NCBI RefSeq assembly: GCF_036924535.1
Contig: NZ_JAZHRT010000001.1
Span: 3,410,001-3,474,000 of the forward strand
From: Bradyrhizobium sp. AZCC 2262
GTDB lineage: Bacteria > Pseudomonadota > Alphaproteobacteria > Rhizobiales > Xanthobacteraceae
Direction of reading: 5' to 3'
DNA: 64,000 nt
A program made the translations under genes and the position numbers. The notes under the pieces are model-generated. The model was not told the origin of the DNA and did no database searches. It saw nothing but the letters and a program-made list of their open reading frames with translations. Of the stretch, positions 25,013 to 34,025 are shown in pieces. The first letter of the stretch is position 1, and every line of letters starts with the position of its first letter.

Positions 25013-25186
25013 TTGAACCGCAGTTTGCTGCGGTTGAGGAATTCCTCGACGCCTTCTTGGCGGGGCGAGCACCATGGCGGCGTCGAAGGGGCCTTGCCGG
25101 GATTGGCCACCTCCTCCACCAGCCGCCATTATTGCACCTCGGCCGCCGTGGTCAGCCAAGGATCACGGCCTGTTTGGCGCGCTTAG
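25013..25186 (-). pseudogene. Decayed crotonase C-terminal fragment
   Basis: On the minus strand the pieces AKQAVIL, then (after an in-frame TGA) EEVANPGKAP and KEGVEEFLN-like RQEGVEEFLNRSKLRFKGG match, in order, TKQAVILADQ, VEEVAEPGKAF and KEGVEAFLERRKPRFKGR of the intact crotonase at 26881-27687. About 50 codons between the last two pieces are deleted. It is therefore a truncated partial relative or duplicate of that gene, lying on the other side of the lytic-enzyme gene. It cannot make a functional enzyme. Confidence 0.8.
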
Positions 25187-26697
25187 ATGTCGCAAAAATC
25201 GAGATAGCCCAATAGCACGCCAGTTGCGATCGGACGCGCATCGCGCCGAAAAACACCAAAGCCATCGGACGAGCCGCCGGGGTTCGTATTGCCCTCGATC
25301 GTTATGACGTGGTCGCCTCTCACCTCGATCACGAGGCCCGCGTGGCCTTTGCCCCCACCAAGATCGAGCATGAAGATCATGCCCGGCTCTACGGTACGTG
25401 CATTCGCTTCCGATTTGCGTACCACCTGCGCTTCGGTGTGGCGCCCGAGATTCCAGAGTGCGATCACTCCTGCCGTCTTGGGCAGAGGATTTTCAATCCG
25501 CTTGATCTTGGCGGCCTGCTCGAAGACCCAATACAGGAAGCAGACGCACCATGGAAAACTGTCGTGGGCCGGATTGAGGCCGGTGGTCCGAATGAAGACG
25601 TCTACTTCGGGGCCGCGATTTGAACCCCGCGGTTGCTCCACAACGCCGATTTGCGATGCGGCTATATCGATAACCAGGTCTCGCATCGACGCACTCGGAT
25701 CAAGCGCCTGTGTGCTAAAAATGGCGCCAGGGCCAAACAGAGCAGCCCACGTGGATTCGCCAACTTCACCGTCAATCACGAGCGGCTTTCCATCCGGCGT
25801 CGAGTTTCGTGCCTGGAAGTGAAGGACCGCGTTCTCCGTCGCCTCCCCGAAGTCACCATCGACGACAAGCCGCCCGAAGCCGAGTTCGTTCAGTCGGGCT
25901 TGAAGCGCCTTTACGTCCGCCGAACCGAGCTCGCCCCTATGGAGCGGCCGTCCGGGAAAAGCAGGCACACCGGGAAATTCAGGATGGGCGGGCAAGGCGT
26001 CCATGGGCCCAGTGGCCGCTCGAGCTTCGACCGACGCAATCACTTGCGGTTCTAACGCTTGACCAAGGACGAACCCGCCGAAGTCGCCCATGTCGGCATT
26101 AATTGTGTTGGGATCTACATCATCGTCAAAATCGCAGAAGCCTGAGACTGGCAGCGCCTGCAATATGTTCCAGCGCCGCGAAGCCTTGAACTGCGGCGTG
26201 CCGCGAAATCCACCAGATTGCGAAAGCCAACTGAGCTGCACAATTCCGGCATCGAGCAGGCTCTTGCACACCGCGCCGGAGCCATAGACGCCGACGCGAT
26301 AGGGATTCCCGGCCGCCGCAAAAGCCGCGGCAATCGCCTGGAAATGGGGCCGGATGGCAGAGTTGAAGGTCGCTTGGGTCGCGTCAAAATCGGCCGAGAA
26401 ATAAATTGCGGATCCAGTGGGCTGATTGATTATGTTCTTGGCGTAGTCCAGCGCATCCTCGGCTTCCAGCTTCCCCTTGGTTGCGCTGAAATCGACCGGC
26501 TCGCGATGCCGGTTCTGGTAGACGGGCCAGATCTTGATACCTGCCTGAGAGAGCCGGCGCGCTTCGTCGGCTGTGAGGATCTTCGAGTTGCTGCGGTTTC
26601 TGGTGTAATAGCGGCCGATGGCCGTGATCCCCCTCGCCTTCATGCAATCGATTAGGTTGGTTGATTTCTGAGACGTATCAAGCGCGGCGAAAGCCAT
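25183..26697 (-). CDS. Three-domain cell-wall lytic enzyme (DUF1906, PG-binding, CHAP-like)
   Basis: 504 residues from ATG 26697, set by GGAGGT five bases upstream (a TTG twelve bases earlier overlaps that site). Residues about 1-195 are a Rv2525c-type glycoside-hydrolase-like domain (AFAALDTSQKS, ITAIGRYYTR, SAIYFSADFDA, YRVGVYGSGAV). Residues about 250-320 form a peptidoglycan-binding repeat (DVKALQARLNELGFG, VDGDFGEATENAVLHFQ). Residues about 335-504 are a CHAP/NlpC-like peptidase with likely nucleophile in SFPWCVCFLYW and histidine in GKGHAGLVIE, followed by ITIEGNTN. The architecture is that of phage endolysins and secreted muralytic proteins. No signal peptide is visible, so release would need a holin, lysis, or the nearby injection machine (inference). 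Confidence 0.88.
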   Translation of the reverse strand: MAFAALDTSQKSTNLIDCMKARGITAIGRYYTRNRSNSKILTADEARRLSQAGIKIWPVYQNRHREPVDFSATKGKLEAEDALDYAKNIINQPTGSAIYFSADFDATQATFNSAIRPHFQAIAAAFAAAGNPYRVGVYGSGAVCKSLLDAGIVQLSWLSQSGGFRGTPQFKASRRWNILQALPVSGFCDFDDDVDPNTINADMGDFGGFVLGQALEPQVIASVEARAATGPMDALPAHPEFPGVPAFPGRPLHRGELGSADVKALQARLNELGFGRLVVDGDFGEATENAVLHFQARNSTPDGKPLVIDGEVGESTWAALFGPGAIFSTQALDPSASMRDLVIDIAASQIGVVEQPRGSNRGPEVDVFIRTTGLNPAHDSFPWCVCFLYWVFEQAAKIKRIENPLPKTAGVIALWNLGRHTEAQVVRKSEANARTVEPGMIFMLDLGGGKGHAGLVIEVRGDHVITIEGNTNPGGSSDGFGVFRRDARPIATGVLLGYLDFCDI

Positions 26698-26880
26698 TTG
26701 TACCTCCAAAAGTTTTTTTGAAACAATTGTAGTTCTGGCGTCACAATACGCCTAGAAGTAGCATGTGAAATCGGTGGTTGCAATTGGCCAACGTAGAACG
26801 GTCAGCGAGAGAGCGGTGATGTTGTACCATTGAGACGTCTCCGCAACCCGGGATCGTCTTGGCGATAACGTCACGGCTTC

Positions 26881-27687
26881 TTACCTGCCCTTGAACCGCG
26901 GCTTGCGTCTTTCCAGAAACGCCTCGACGCCCTCCTTATGATCCTCGCTCATGCTGGCCAGTGCGAACTGGTCGACGTCCATGTGGCTCGCGAGATCGTC
27001 CAGCGCGTGCGCCAGGCGGTTGACGGTCAGCTTGGTCATCGCAACTGACAGCGGCGGCTGGGCGGCGACCTTGGCGGCGAGCGCCATCGCGGCGTCGAAG
27101 GCCTTGCCGGGTTCAGCCACCTCCTCCACCAGACGCCATTCGTGGGCTTCAGTGGCTGAGATGCGCTGGTCGGCCAGGATCACCGCCTGCTTGGTGCGCG
27201 CCGGTCCGATCAGATGCAGCATGCGCGGCACGCTCTGCCAGCTCATGTTCATGCCAAGGCCGATCTCGGGCACGCGCATATGGGCGTCTCTGGCCATCAC
27301 CCGGAAGTCCAGCGCGACCGCCAAAGCTACGCCGCCGCCGACGCAAAAGCCTTCGATCGCGCCGATCGTGACCTGCTCCATGTCCTGCCAGGCCCGCGTC
27401 AGCCGCGGTCCAAGTTTCAGGTGCCGGCGCAGCGCGCCGAGGTCCATGGATTTGCGAGACCGGCCTTCGGGGTCCTTGAGGTCGAAGCCCGCGCTGAAAG
27501 ATTTGGCGCCGCCCGTGAGCACCACGACCGAGGTCGCGCCGTCATCCTCAAAGCTTCGGGCGGCGTCGGTAAGCTGGCGCAGCGCCTCCGGTGACATCGC
27601 ATTGATGCCGTCGCCGCGGTCGAAACGCACGACCGCGATGCGGCCCTCAGGCCCGAGGCCCTTCTCGATCTTTACAAAATCAGCCAA
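26881..27687 (-). CDS. Enoyl-CoA hydratase/isomerase (crotonase) family protein
   Basis: 268 residues, full length for the family. The oxyanion-hole region KSFSAGFDLKDPEG (residue about 67) and the second block VTIGAIEGFCVGGGVALAVA with the conserved glycine-rich turn are present, as is RMLHLIGPARTKQAVILADQ. The usual catalytic glutamate positions (near FCVGGGVALA and after ISATEAHEW) are not fully typical, so hydratase versus isomerase or hydrolase activity is uncertain. Substrate is an acyl-CoA. A decayed partial relative lies at 25013-25186. It is followed on the same strand, upstream, by an outer-membrane-type gene, with a 90-bp gap. Confidence 0.9.
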   Translation of the reverse strand: MADFVKIEKGLGPEGRIAVVRFDRGDGINAMSPEALRQLTDAARSFEDDGATSVVVLTGGAKSFSAGFDLKDPEGRSRKSMDLGALRRHLKLGPRLTRAWQDMEQVTIGAIEGFCVGGGVALAVALDFRVMARDAHMRVPEIGLGMNMSWQSVPRMLHLIGPARTKQAVILADQRISATEAHEWRLVEEVAEPGKAFDAAMALAAKVAAQPPLSVAMTKLTVNRLAHALDDLASHMDVDQFALASMSEDHKEGVEAFLERRKPRFKGR

Positions 27688-27776
27688 CGCAAGGCCTCCC
27701 CTGCTCTTTGATTTTCCGAAACCTTAGCGCAGAAATCTGCCGTCTTGGGAAGCGCCGCGGCGCGTTTGAGAGCGGC

Positions 27777-28544
27777 TCACAAATGGCCGGTCCGCTCGCG
27801 GGCCGGCTTGCCGCCGGGCACCGGGAAACGGATCGTGGTGCCGAGCGTGATCCAGTTGGCGTTCTCGCCCGTGATGTTGCGGCCATAGATCAGATCGACA
27901 GAGAAAATTTCGTTCGGCCGGTAACGCACGCCGGTCTGAAACCGCGGCTGGACCACGCTCGGTGTATCCGATTGGCCGGCCTGGCCGAAGGCTTCGATCG
28001 TCCACTGCAAGGTTTCGGTGAACTTCCAGTCAAAGCCGATACCGTAGAGCAGATAGTGACGATCAACGCTGCGGTCCCATAGCCAGCCACCATTGACGTT
28101 GATGCGCATGTTCTCGTTGAGCCGGAACGTCGCCGGGATCACTGCAAAGGCGCTGCGGTTTTCCCCAGTAAGGGCGTCGAAAGAACCGCCGGCATAGATT
28201 GAAAAGCCCAGCTTACCGATCCCGGTGGGCACAATGTTCGTCTTGGCCTTCGGCTGGATCGTGTTGCTCCATTCGCCGTCGCTGCGCGCACGGTTGGTGA
28301 GCATGCTCAACTCAACCGGCTGGGACGGATTGACTACGCAGGAGGGATTAGCGACGGCGGAGAAATCGGTGTTGGAAGCCGTCGACAGCCAGCTCTCGAC
28401 CTTGCACGAGCCGACTTCGGAAATGTCGGCCGCATCGACCGCATAGGCTCCATTCGCGGCGCGCAGCTCTTCAGCCGGAAGCCAGGCCAAAATGGCCGCT
28501 GCCGCCGCTATTCCGATGCGTCCTGCCCGCCGCCCCATCGGCAA
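27777..28544 (-). CDS. Putative outer-membrane beta-barrel protein
   Basis: 255 residues with a clear signal peptide (RIGIAAAAAILAWLPAEELRA, cleavage near ANG). The rest has alternating hydrophobic beta strands, aromatic-rich turns (NGGWLWDRSVDRHYLLYGIG, TLQWTIEAFGQAG, RFQTGVRYRPNEIFSVDLIY) and ends near ITLGTTIRFPVPGG, the pattern of a small transport or adhesion barrel. Two cysteines near the N-terminus (GSCKVESW and NPSCVVNP) may pair in the periplasm. No specific family is recognised. It is divergent from the nitrile hydratase operon with 56 bp between starts. Confidence 0.75.
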   Translation of the reverse strand: MPMGRRAGRIGIAAAAAILAWLPAEELRAANGAYAVDAADISEVGSCKVESWLSTASNTDFSAVANPSCVVNPSQPVELSMLTNRARSDGEWSNTIQPKAKTNIVPTGIGKLGFSIYAGGSFDALTGENRSAFAVIPATFRLNENMRINVNGGWLWDRSVDRHYLLYGIGFDWKFTETLQWTIEAFGQAGQSDTPSVVQPRFQTGVRYRPNEIFSVDLIYGRNITGENANWITLGTTIRFPVPGGKPARERTGHL

Positions 28545-28600
28545 ATGCTAGCAGAGTCTCTGCCTCGACATAGCCCGGATTTTGCGCCTATCCTGAAGGC

Positions 28601-29242
28601 ATGAGCGACCATGATCACGATCACCACGACCACCATCACGATCACGACCATTCCGAGTTGTCGGAGACCGAACTGCGCGTGCGCGCGCTGGAATCGATCC
28701 TGACCGAGAAAGGCTATGTCGATCCGGCGTCCCTCGATCTCCTGATCGATCTCTATGAGAAGAAGATCGGACCGCGCAACGGCGTTCGCGTGGTCGCCAA
28801 GGCCTGGAGCGATCCGGCCTACCATGCACGCCTGATGAAGAACCCGACCGCGGCGATCGCCGAACTTGATTATTCAGGCCGCCAGGGCGAGCACATGATG
28901 GTGGTCGAGAACACGCCCGAACAGCACAACATGGTCGTATGCACGCTGTGCTCCTGCTACCCGCATCCGGTGCTGGGGCTGCCGCCGGTCTGGTACAAAT
29001 CCGCGCCCTATCGCTCGCGCGCCGTCTCCGATCCGCGTGGTGTCCTGAAGGATTTCGGCGTGACGCTGCCGGACACGACTAAAATCCGGGTTTGGGATTC
29101 CACGGCCGAGATCCGCTACCTCGTGCTGCCGATGCGGCCTGAGGGCACCGAGGGCTGGAGCGCCGAGCAGCTCGCCGAACTCGTCACCCGCGACAGCATG
29201 ATCGGCACGGGCCTGCCGAAACAGCCGGGCGAGACCGCCTGA
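28601..29242 (+). CDS. nthA: Nitrile hydratase alpha subunit, cobalt type
   Basis: 213 residues. The metal-binding motif VCTLCSC is at residues 113-119 (C114, C117, C119); threonine between the first cysteines is the cobalt-type variant (iron type has serine). The enzyme converts nitriles to amides as an alpha-beta heterodimer. A natural histidine/aspartate-rich tract occupies residues 3-17 ([14 protein letters not shown]), which is not part of the family core and could hold or buffer metal ions (inference). The gene ends TGATG with the beta-subunit gene, so the two are translationally coupled. ATG is preceded by GAAGG. Confidence 0.96.
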   Translation: MSDHDHDHHDHHHDHDHSELSETELRVRALESILTEKGYVDPASLDLLIDLYEKKIGPRNGVRVVAKAWSDPAYHARLMKNPTAAIAELDYSGRQGEHMMVVENTPEQHNMVVCTLCSCYPHPVLGLPPVWYKSAPYRSRAVSDPRGVLKDFGVTLPDTTKIRVWDSTAEIRYLVLPMRPEGTEGWSAEQLAELVTRDSMIGTGLPKQPGETA

Positions 29243-29901
29243 TGGACGGCGCACATGACATGGGCGGCGCCAAGGGCTTTGGCCCTGTTGTGCCCGAGCC
29301 GAACGAGCCGGTGTTTCACGGCGAATGGGAGCGCCGCGCCTTTGCGCTGACGGTCGCGATGGCGCGTCCGGGCGGCTGGAACATCGACATGTCGCGGTTT
29401 GCGCGCGAGAACCGGCCGCCCGAGGACTATCTCAGCAAGAGCTATTTCCAGATTTGGCTGGCCGGGCTGGAAACACTGATGATCGAGCGCGGGCTGGTAA
29501 CGCGTGAGGAGATCGAAGCCGGCAAGGTGCTCTCCCCGCCAAAGCCCGGCATTACGCCGATCGCTCCAAAAGAGGTCACGCCGGCGATCCGGCGCGGCGG
29601 CCCGACCGAACGCGAACCCAACGCGCCCGCGATGTTTGAGATCGGCGAGACCGTGCGGATGAAGGACATCCACCCGGTGACGCATACGCGGTTGCCGCAA
29701 TATGTCCGCGGACATCTCGGCACCGTCGAGCTCAATCACGGCTGCCACGTCTTCCCCGACACCAACTCGCTCGGCAAGGGCGAGGACCCGCAATGGCTCT
29801 ACACCGTGCGTTTCGATGGGCCGGAATTGTGGGGCAAGGACGCCGACCCGACGCTCAGTGTCTCCGTCGACGCCTGGGAATCCTATCTGGAGCGCGCATA
29901 A
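29242..29901 (+). CDS. nthB: Nitrile hydratase beta subunit
   Basis: 219 residues beginning [20 protein letters not shown], the standard beta-subunit start. The C-terminal SH3-like domain (FEIGETVRMKDIHPVTHTRL, PQYVRGHLGTVELNHGCHVF, then LYTVRFDGPELWGKDADP) is complete. It pairs with the alpha subunit to build the active site at the interface. The start codon shares a base with the alpha stop (TGATG), and its own stop TAATG overlaps the accessory gene. Length and motifs are normal, so the operon appears functional. Confidence 0.96.
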   Translation: MDGAHDMGGAKGFGPVVPEPNEPVFHGEWERRAFALTVAMARPGGWNIDMSRFARENRPPEDYLSKSYFQIWLAGLETLMIERGLVTREEIEAGKVLSPPKPGITPIAPKEVTPAIRRGGPTEREPNAPAMFEIGETVRMKDIHPVTHTRLPQYVRGHLGTVELNHGCHVFPDTNSLGKGEDPQWLYTVRFDGPELWGKDADPTLSVSVDAWESYLERA

Positions 29902-30284
29902 TGAATCTGACCCCGCAACAGGCGATGCGGGCGGCTGTCGCTGTCCCCGGCGTGCCCCGCGACGAGGACGGCCCGGTATTTCGCGAGCCCTGGGAGGCGC
30001 GCGCCTTCGCCATGGCGCTGGCGCTGCATGAAGCCGGCGTCTTCACCTGGAAGGAATGGGCGGAAACGCTGGGCGCGCAGATCAAGCGCGCGCAAGCCGA
30101 AGGCGATCCCGACACCGGCGAGACCTATTACCGGCACTGGCTCGCCACGCTGGAAACGCTCGTCGCCGCCAAGGGCGTTACGACATCGGATGCCTTGCAT
30201 CGCTACCGCGACGCCTGGGACCATGCGGCCGACCGCACGCCACATGGTGCGCCGATCGAGCTGACGGCGGAGGACTTCGGGTAG
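29901..30284 (+). CDS. Nitrile hydratase accessory/activator protein
   Basis: 127 residues that resemble the N-terminal half of the beta subunit: REPWEARAFAMALALHEAGV, then TWKEWAETLGAQI, TGETYYRHWLATLETLVAAK. Proteins like this (for example the NhlE or P14K-type mediators) deliver cobalt-loaded oxidised alpha subunit into the apo-enzyme by subunit exchange. It follows nthB by the TAATG overlap and closes the operon; a dispersed palindromic repeat comes 12 bp after its stop. Homology to the beta subunit is visible by eye; exact chaperone type is inference. Confidence 0.9.
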   Translation: MNLTPQQAMRAAVAVPGVPRDEDGPVFREPWEARAFAMALALHEAGVFTWKEWAETLGAQIKRAQAEGDPDTGETYYRHWLATLETLVAAKGVTTSDALHRYRDAWDHAADRTPHGAPIELTAEDFG

Positions 30285-30295
30285 TTCGCCGCAGC

Positions 30296-30412
30296 CATCA
30301 TACCCGCGAATGCGGGTATCCAGTACGCCGCGCCTTATCGGCTTAAACACAGTCTCTGGGATACTGGATCGCCCGCCCCAGTGCGCAATTGCGCACAAGG
30401 CGGGCGACGACA
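30296..30412 (+). repeat. Dispersed palindromic repeat, copy 1
   Basis: The segment has two hairpins: TACCCGCGAATGCGGGTA at its start and CGCCCGCC...AAGGCGGGCG at its end, around a middle containing CCAGTACGCCGCG and ATACTGGAT. A second copy with the same order of elements lies at 49655-49746 plus 51176-51187. From memory such repeats are common in Bradyrhizobium genomes. It lies between the nitrile hydratase operon end and the end of queC, where it could act as a bidirectional terminator or RNA stability element. Confidence 0.8.
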
Positions 30413-30440
30413 TCCGAACGTGTGGCGCATGTCGGGCGAA

Positions 30441-31151
30441 CTACGGCCCCACATATTCCCGCCAACCCTTCGCCCGCAATGCGCAGGCCGGGCATTCGCC
30501 GCAGCCATAGCCCCAATCGTGCTGCGCGCCGCGCTCGCCGAGATAACAGGTGTGGGAGTGCTCGCGGATCAGGTCGACCAGCCCTGCCCCGCCGAGCTCA
30601 TGCGCCAGCTTCCAGGTCGAGGCCTTGTCGAGCCACATCAGCGGCGTGTGCAGCTCAAAGTTCTTCGCCATGCCGAGATTGAGCGCGGACTGCAGCGCCT
30701 TGATGGTCTCGTCGCGGCAATCCGGATAGCCGGAGTAATCGGTCTCGCACATCCCGCCGATGATGTGGCGGATGCCACGCCGGTACGCCAGCGCCGCGGC
30801 GAAGGTCAGAAACACCAGGTTGCGGCCGGGTACGAAGGTGTTGGGCAGGCCGTCGGCGCCCATTTCGATCGTGACATCGCGCGTCAGCGCCGTGTCGGAA
30901 ATCTCCGCAAGTGTCGGAATCGCGAGCGTGCGGCTCTCGCCGAGCTTTGCCGCCCAATCGGGCCGCAGCGATTTGATGCCTGACAGCAGCCGGTCGCGGC
31001 ATTCAAGCTCGATCGCGTGGCGCTGGCCGTAGCTGAAGCCGAGCATTTCGACGCGGGTAAAGCGCCGCAAGGCCCAAGCCAGGCAGGTGGTGGAATCCTG
31101 CCCGCCGGAAAACAGCACCAGTGCGGTTTCGGACGATGATTGGTCGTTCAT
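30441..31151 (-). CDS. queC: 7-cyano-7-deazaguanine synthase
   Basis: 236 residues from ATG 31151 ([20 protein letters not shown]); an upstream in-frame extension overlaps the promoter of mazG. The PP-loop [10 protein letters not shown] binds ATP. The zinc cluster is [17 protein letters not shown] near the C-terminus. The enzyme converts 7-carboxy-7-deazaguanine to preQ0 using ATP and ammonia, on the path to queuosine in tRNA. The other queuosine genes are not in this window. It is divergent from mazG with 131 bp between starts. Confidence 0.95.
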   Translation of the reverse strand: MNDQSSSETALVLFSGGQDSTTCLAWALRRFTRVEMLGFSYGQRHAIELECRDRLLSGIKSLRPDWAAKLGESRTLAIPTLAEISDTALTRDVTIEMGADGLPNTFVPGRNLVFLTFAAALAYRRGIRHIIGGMCETDYSGYPDCRDETIKALQSALNLGMAKNFELHTPLMWLDKASTWKLAHELGGAGLVDLIREHSHTCYLGERGAQHDWGYGCGECPACALRAKGWREYVGP

Positions 31152-31282
31152 AAGGGGGCCAATAGCATTCCCGGGCCGTGAGGCCAATCGGTGGAAACTG
31201 CCCGATTTCGGTTCGTTCCGCTGGGATCGTCGCGCCGCTTGCGGCATAAAGCGGCTCGTTCTCCCAAGCCGACGGAAATGCC

Positions 31283-32143
31283 ATGACCCCTTCCCGCGAT
31301 ATTTCCCGCCTCATTGAGATCATGGCGGCGCTGCGTACCCCTGTCACGGGTTGCCCGTGGGACCTCGAGCAGGATTTTGCGACGATCGCGCCCTACACCA
31401 TCGAGGAGGCCTACGAGGTGGCCGACGCGATCACGCGTGGCGATTTCGATGACCTCCGCGAGGAACTGGGCGATCTCCTGCTGCAGGTCGTCTATCACGC
31501 CCGCATGGCGGAAGAGCAAAATGCCTTCGCCTTCGGCGACGTGGTCGAGGCGATTACGAGGAAGATGATCCGCCGCCATCCGCATGTGTTCGCCGACAAG
31601 GACGGCAATATCGCTCCCGCCGGCGTCAAGAGCGCCTGGGAGCGCATCAAGGCCGAGGAAAAGGCCGAGCGCGCGGCACGGCGGCCGCCGGAAGAGACGG
31701 CGCATAAATCGCTGCTATCGAGCGTCAAGGCCGGCCAGCCGGCATTGACGCGGGCGATGGAATTACAGCGCAAGGCGTCCACGGTCGGCTTCGACTGGAA
31801 CGATCCCCGCGCGGTGTTGCACAAGATCCGCGAGGAAGCTGACGAGATCGAGGCCGCGTTGGACGGCGGCAATGCGGACGAACTCGCCGAAGAAACCGGC
31901 GACCTCCTGTTCGCGCTGGTCAACCTGGCCCGCCACGTCGGCGCCGATCCGGAAACCGCCTTGCGCGGCACCAACGCCAAGTTCGAGCGCCGCTTTGCCT
32001 ATATCGAAAAGGCGCTCGCAAGCACCGGCCGTTCCCTCGAGGAAGCCTCGCTTGCCGAGATGGACGCGCTGTGGAACGAGGCCAAGGGCGCCGGCCGGCC
32101 GGCGTCAGGGGCGCCGACCAAGGCCCGGAGCGGCCAGGGCTAG
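31283..32143 (+). CDS. mazG: Nucleoside triphosphate pyrophosphohydrolase
   Basis: 286 residues with two MazG repeats. The first repeat ([20 protein letters not shown], then [18 protein letters not shown]) carries the EEx2E...EELGD metal-binding pattern. The second ([16 protein letters not shown], then [18 protein letters not shown]) has the same EExxE and ExxGD pattern. MazG hydrolyses canonical and damaged NTPs and lowers (p)ppGpp-related stress signals. The ATG at 31283 follows GGAAATGCC, a weak site. Length is typical for the long proteobacterial form. Confidence 0.94.
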   Translation: MTPSRDISRLIEIMAALRTPVTGCPWDLEQDFATIAPYTIEEAYEVADAITRGDFDDLREELGDLLLQVVYHARMAEEQNAFAFGDVVEAITRKMIRRHPHVFADKDGNIAPAGVKSAWERIKAEEKAERAARRPPEETAHKSLLSSVKAGQPALTRAMELQRKASTVGFDWNDPRAVLHKIREEADEIEAALDGGNADELAEETGDLLFALVNLARHVGADPETALRGTNAKFERRFAYIEKALASTGRSLEEASLAEMDALWNEAKGAGRPASGAPTKARSGQG

Positions 32144-32209
32144 TGTTACTGCGTTACTGCGGCGCCAATCCTCATGGTTAGGAGGCGCGGTCGCGCCGTC
32201 TTGAACTGG

Positions 32210-32515
32210 CTACCAGCCGCGAATGGCGAACCTCGGTCCGCCGTAATAGCCGCCATATCCGCGATTGTAGTAGCCGGGGCCAGCGTAGTAGTTGTAGCCC
32301 CGGCCGGGGAAGTAGCTGGGGTCATAGAAATAGCGCAGGACATAGCGCGGCCCCCGGGTCCGCCAGCAGCGTCCATCATACTCGTTGCAGACCAGACCGA
32401 CCTGGTCGACGTCGGAGACTTCGGCGGAGCCAATCGTCGTCGCGTTGAGGGGCGCGGCGAAAGCGGAGGACGCGAGCAGCGCGCCGCCGAATGCGCCCAG
32501 TGCGATGGCCTTCAT
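32210..32515 (-). CDS. Small exported glycine/tyrosine-rich protein
   Basis: 101 residues with a cleavable signal peptide (MKAIALGAFGGALLASSAFA). The mature part contains two cysteines (LVCNEYDGRCW) and a tail rich in tyrosine, glycine and proline (YFYDPSYFPGRGYNYYAGPG). Comparable small secreted proteins with a CNxxGRCW-like motif are common in Bradyrhizobium but have no assigned role. A GGGAGAA site precedes the ATG. It is unlinked to mazG, which ends 66 bp away on the opposite strand. Confidence 0.78.
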   Translation of the reverse strand: MKAIALGAFGGALLASSAFAAPLNATTIGSAEVSDVDQVGLVCNEYDGRCWRTRGPRYVLRYFYDPSYFPGRGYNYYAGPGYYNRGYGGYYGGPRFAIRGW

Positions 32516-32637
32516 GGAGTTCTCCCTTCGGTTGGGCGAGACACTCGATCACGAGGCGATCCGGGACTCAAGCCTGGCCTCGAACATCGAACTATTCCAC
32601 GGATTTCCGGAGATCGAAGTTGGGCTTGCGAGACGGC

Positions 32638-34014
32638 TTATGCCACGTGCGGCACGGCGTCGAACCTGGAGACCACGATGTCGCGCTTGGTCTCGTCGAC
32701 GCGCACGGTCATATCGAAGCGCCCCCCGTGGAGCTCCTTGTTGAGTACTTCGGCATTGCGGTGCAGCCAGCTGATGCCGGCGCCGTCTGAAGCATCGATC
32801 GAAAGGTCGAGCGTCGTGCGCGTTGCCGCCAGCCGATCCTCGATCGCGGTCAACAGCTCATTCACGCCCTCGCCTGATACGGCGGACACCAGAAAACACG
32901 GCCGCTCCGGCGGGCGGCGCGTGGCGATGTTGCGCAGGTTCTCGCGTTCCTCGGGATCGAAGCGATCGATCTTGTTCCAGACTTCGAGGATGCCCGCACC
33001 GGAGTCGGGATCGATGCCGAGCTGACGCAGCACGGTGTCGACATCGCGCTCCTGCGCCTCCGCATCTTCATGCGAGATGTCGCGGACGTGGAGAATGATA
33101 TCGGCCTCCAGCACCTCTTCCAGCGTGGCGCGAAACGCCGCGACGAGCTGCGTCGGCAGGTTCGAGATGAATCCGACGGTATCTGATAACATCGCCTTGC
33201 CGCCATGCGGCAGGCTCAGCGCACGCAAGGTAGGATCCAGCGTCGCAAACAGCATGTCGGCGGCTTGCACGTCAGCGCGCGTGAGGCGGTTGAACAGCGT
33301 CGACTTGCCGGCGTTGGTGTAGCCGACCAGCGCCACCACGCGGTACGGCACCCGCTGCCGGCCGGCGCGATGCAGCCGCCGCGTCGCCTGCACCTTCTTC
33401 AGTTCGTTCTCCAGCCGTGTGATGCGATCGCCGATCAGGCGGCGGTCGGCTTCGATCTGGGTCTCGCCGGGGCCGCCCATGAATCCGAAACCGCCGCGCT
33501 GACGCTCCAGATGGGTCCAGGAGCGCACCAGCCGGCTGCGCTGATAGTTGAGATGCGCGAGTTCGACCTGCAGCGAACCTTCCTTGGTCTTGGCGCGGCG
33601 GCCGAAGATTTCCAGGATCAGTCCGGTGCGGTCGAGAACCTTGGTGTTCCACGCCTTCTCGAGATTGCGCTGCTGGATCGGCGAGAGCGCGCAATCCATC
33701 ACCACAAGTTCGATGTCGTGGCCCGCGATCAGGCCGGTGATCTCCTCGACCTTGCCCTTGCCGAGATAGGTCGCAGGCCGGATCTGGCTGATCGGCGCAA
33801 TCAGCGCGTCTGATATCGTGAGGTCGATGGCGCGCGCCAGGCCCGTCGCCTCGTCGAGCCGGGCCTCGGAATCGCGCGCAGCCTCATTCGCTTGCGCATC
33901 GGCGTCGCCGCGGCGCATTCGCAAGTAGGGGCCGATGACGATCACCCGCCCGCTTTGCTGACCCCCTGCCGACCGCGGACGATCGGCGCTCCCTTCACGG
34001 TTGAGGGGTTCCAA
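32638..34014 (-). CDS. hflX: GTPase HflX
   Basis: 458 residues, complete. The N-terminal HflX domain (ATYLGKGKVEEITGLIAGHD, then VVMDCALSPIQQRNLEKAWN) is followed by a glycine-rich MGGPGETQIEADRRLI segment and the G domain: P-loop GYTNAGKSTLFNRL, LSDTVGFISNLP (G3) and WNKIDRF (G4). HflX binds ribosomes and splits stalled or heat-damaged ones. It is 11 bp downstream of hfq on the same strand, the usual alphaproteobacterial arrangement (hfq-hflX after ntrYX). Start ATG 34014. Confidence 0.97.
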   Translation of the reverse strand: MEPLNREGSADRPRSAGGQQSGRVIVIGPYLRMRRGDADAQANEAARDSEARLDEATGLARAIDLTISDALIAPISQIRPATYLGKGKVEEITGLIAGHDIELVVMDCALSPIQQRNLEKAWNTKVLDRTGLILEIFGRRAKTKEGSLQVELAHLNYQRSRLVRSWTHLERQRGGFGFMGGPGETQIEADRRLIGDRITRLENELKKVQATRRLHRAGRQRVPYRVVALVGYTNAGKSTLFNRLTRADVQAADMLFATLDPTLRALSLPHGGKAMLSDTVGFISNLPTQLVAAFRATLEEVLEADIILHVRDISHEDAEAQERDVDTVLRQLGIDPDSGAGILEVWNKIDRFDPEERENLRNIATRRPPERPCFLVSAVSGEGVNELLTAIEDRLAATRTTLDLSIDASDGAGISWLHRNAEVLNKELHGGRFDMTVRVDETKRDIVVSRFDAVPHVA

Positions 34015-34025
34015 TCAGTTCACTC

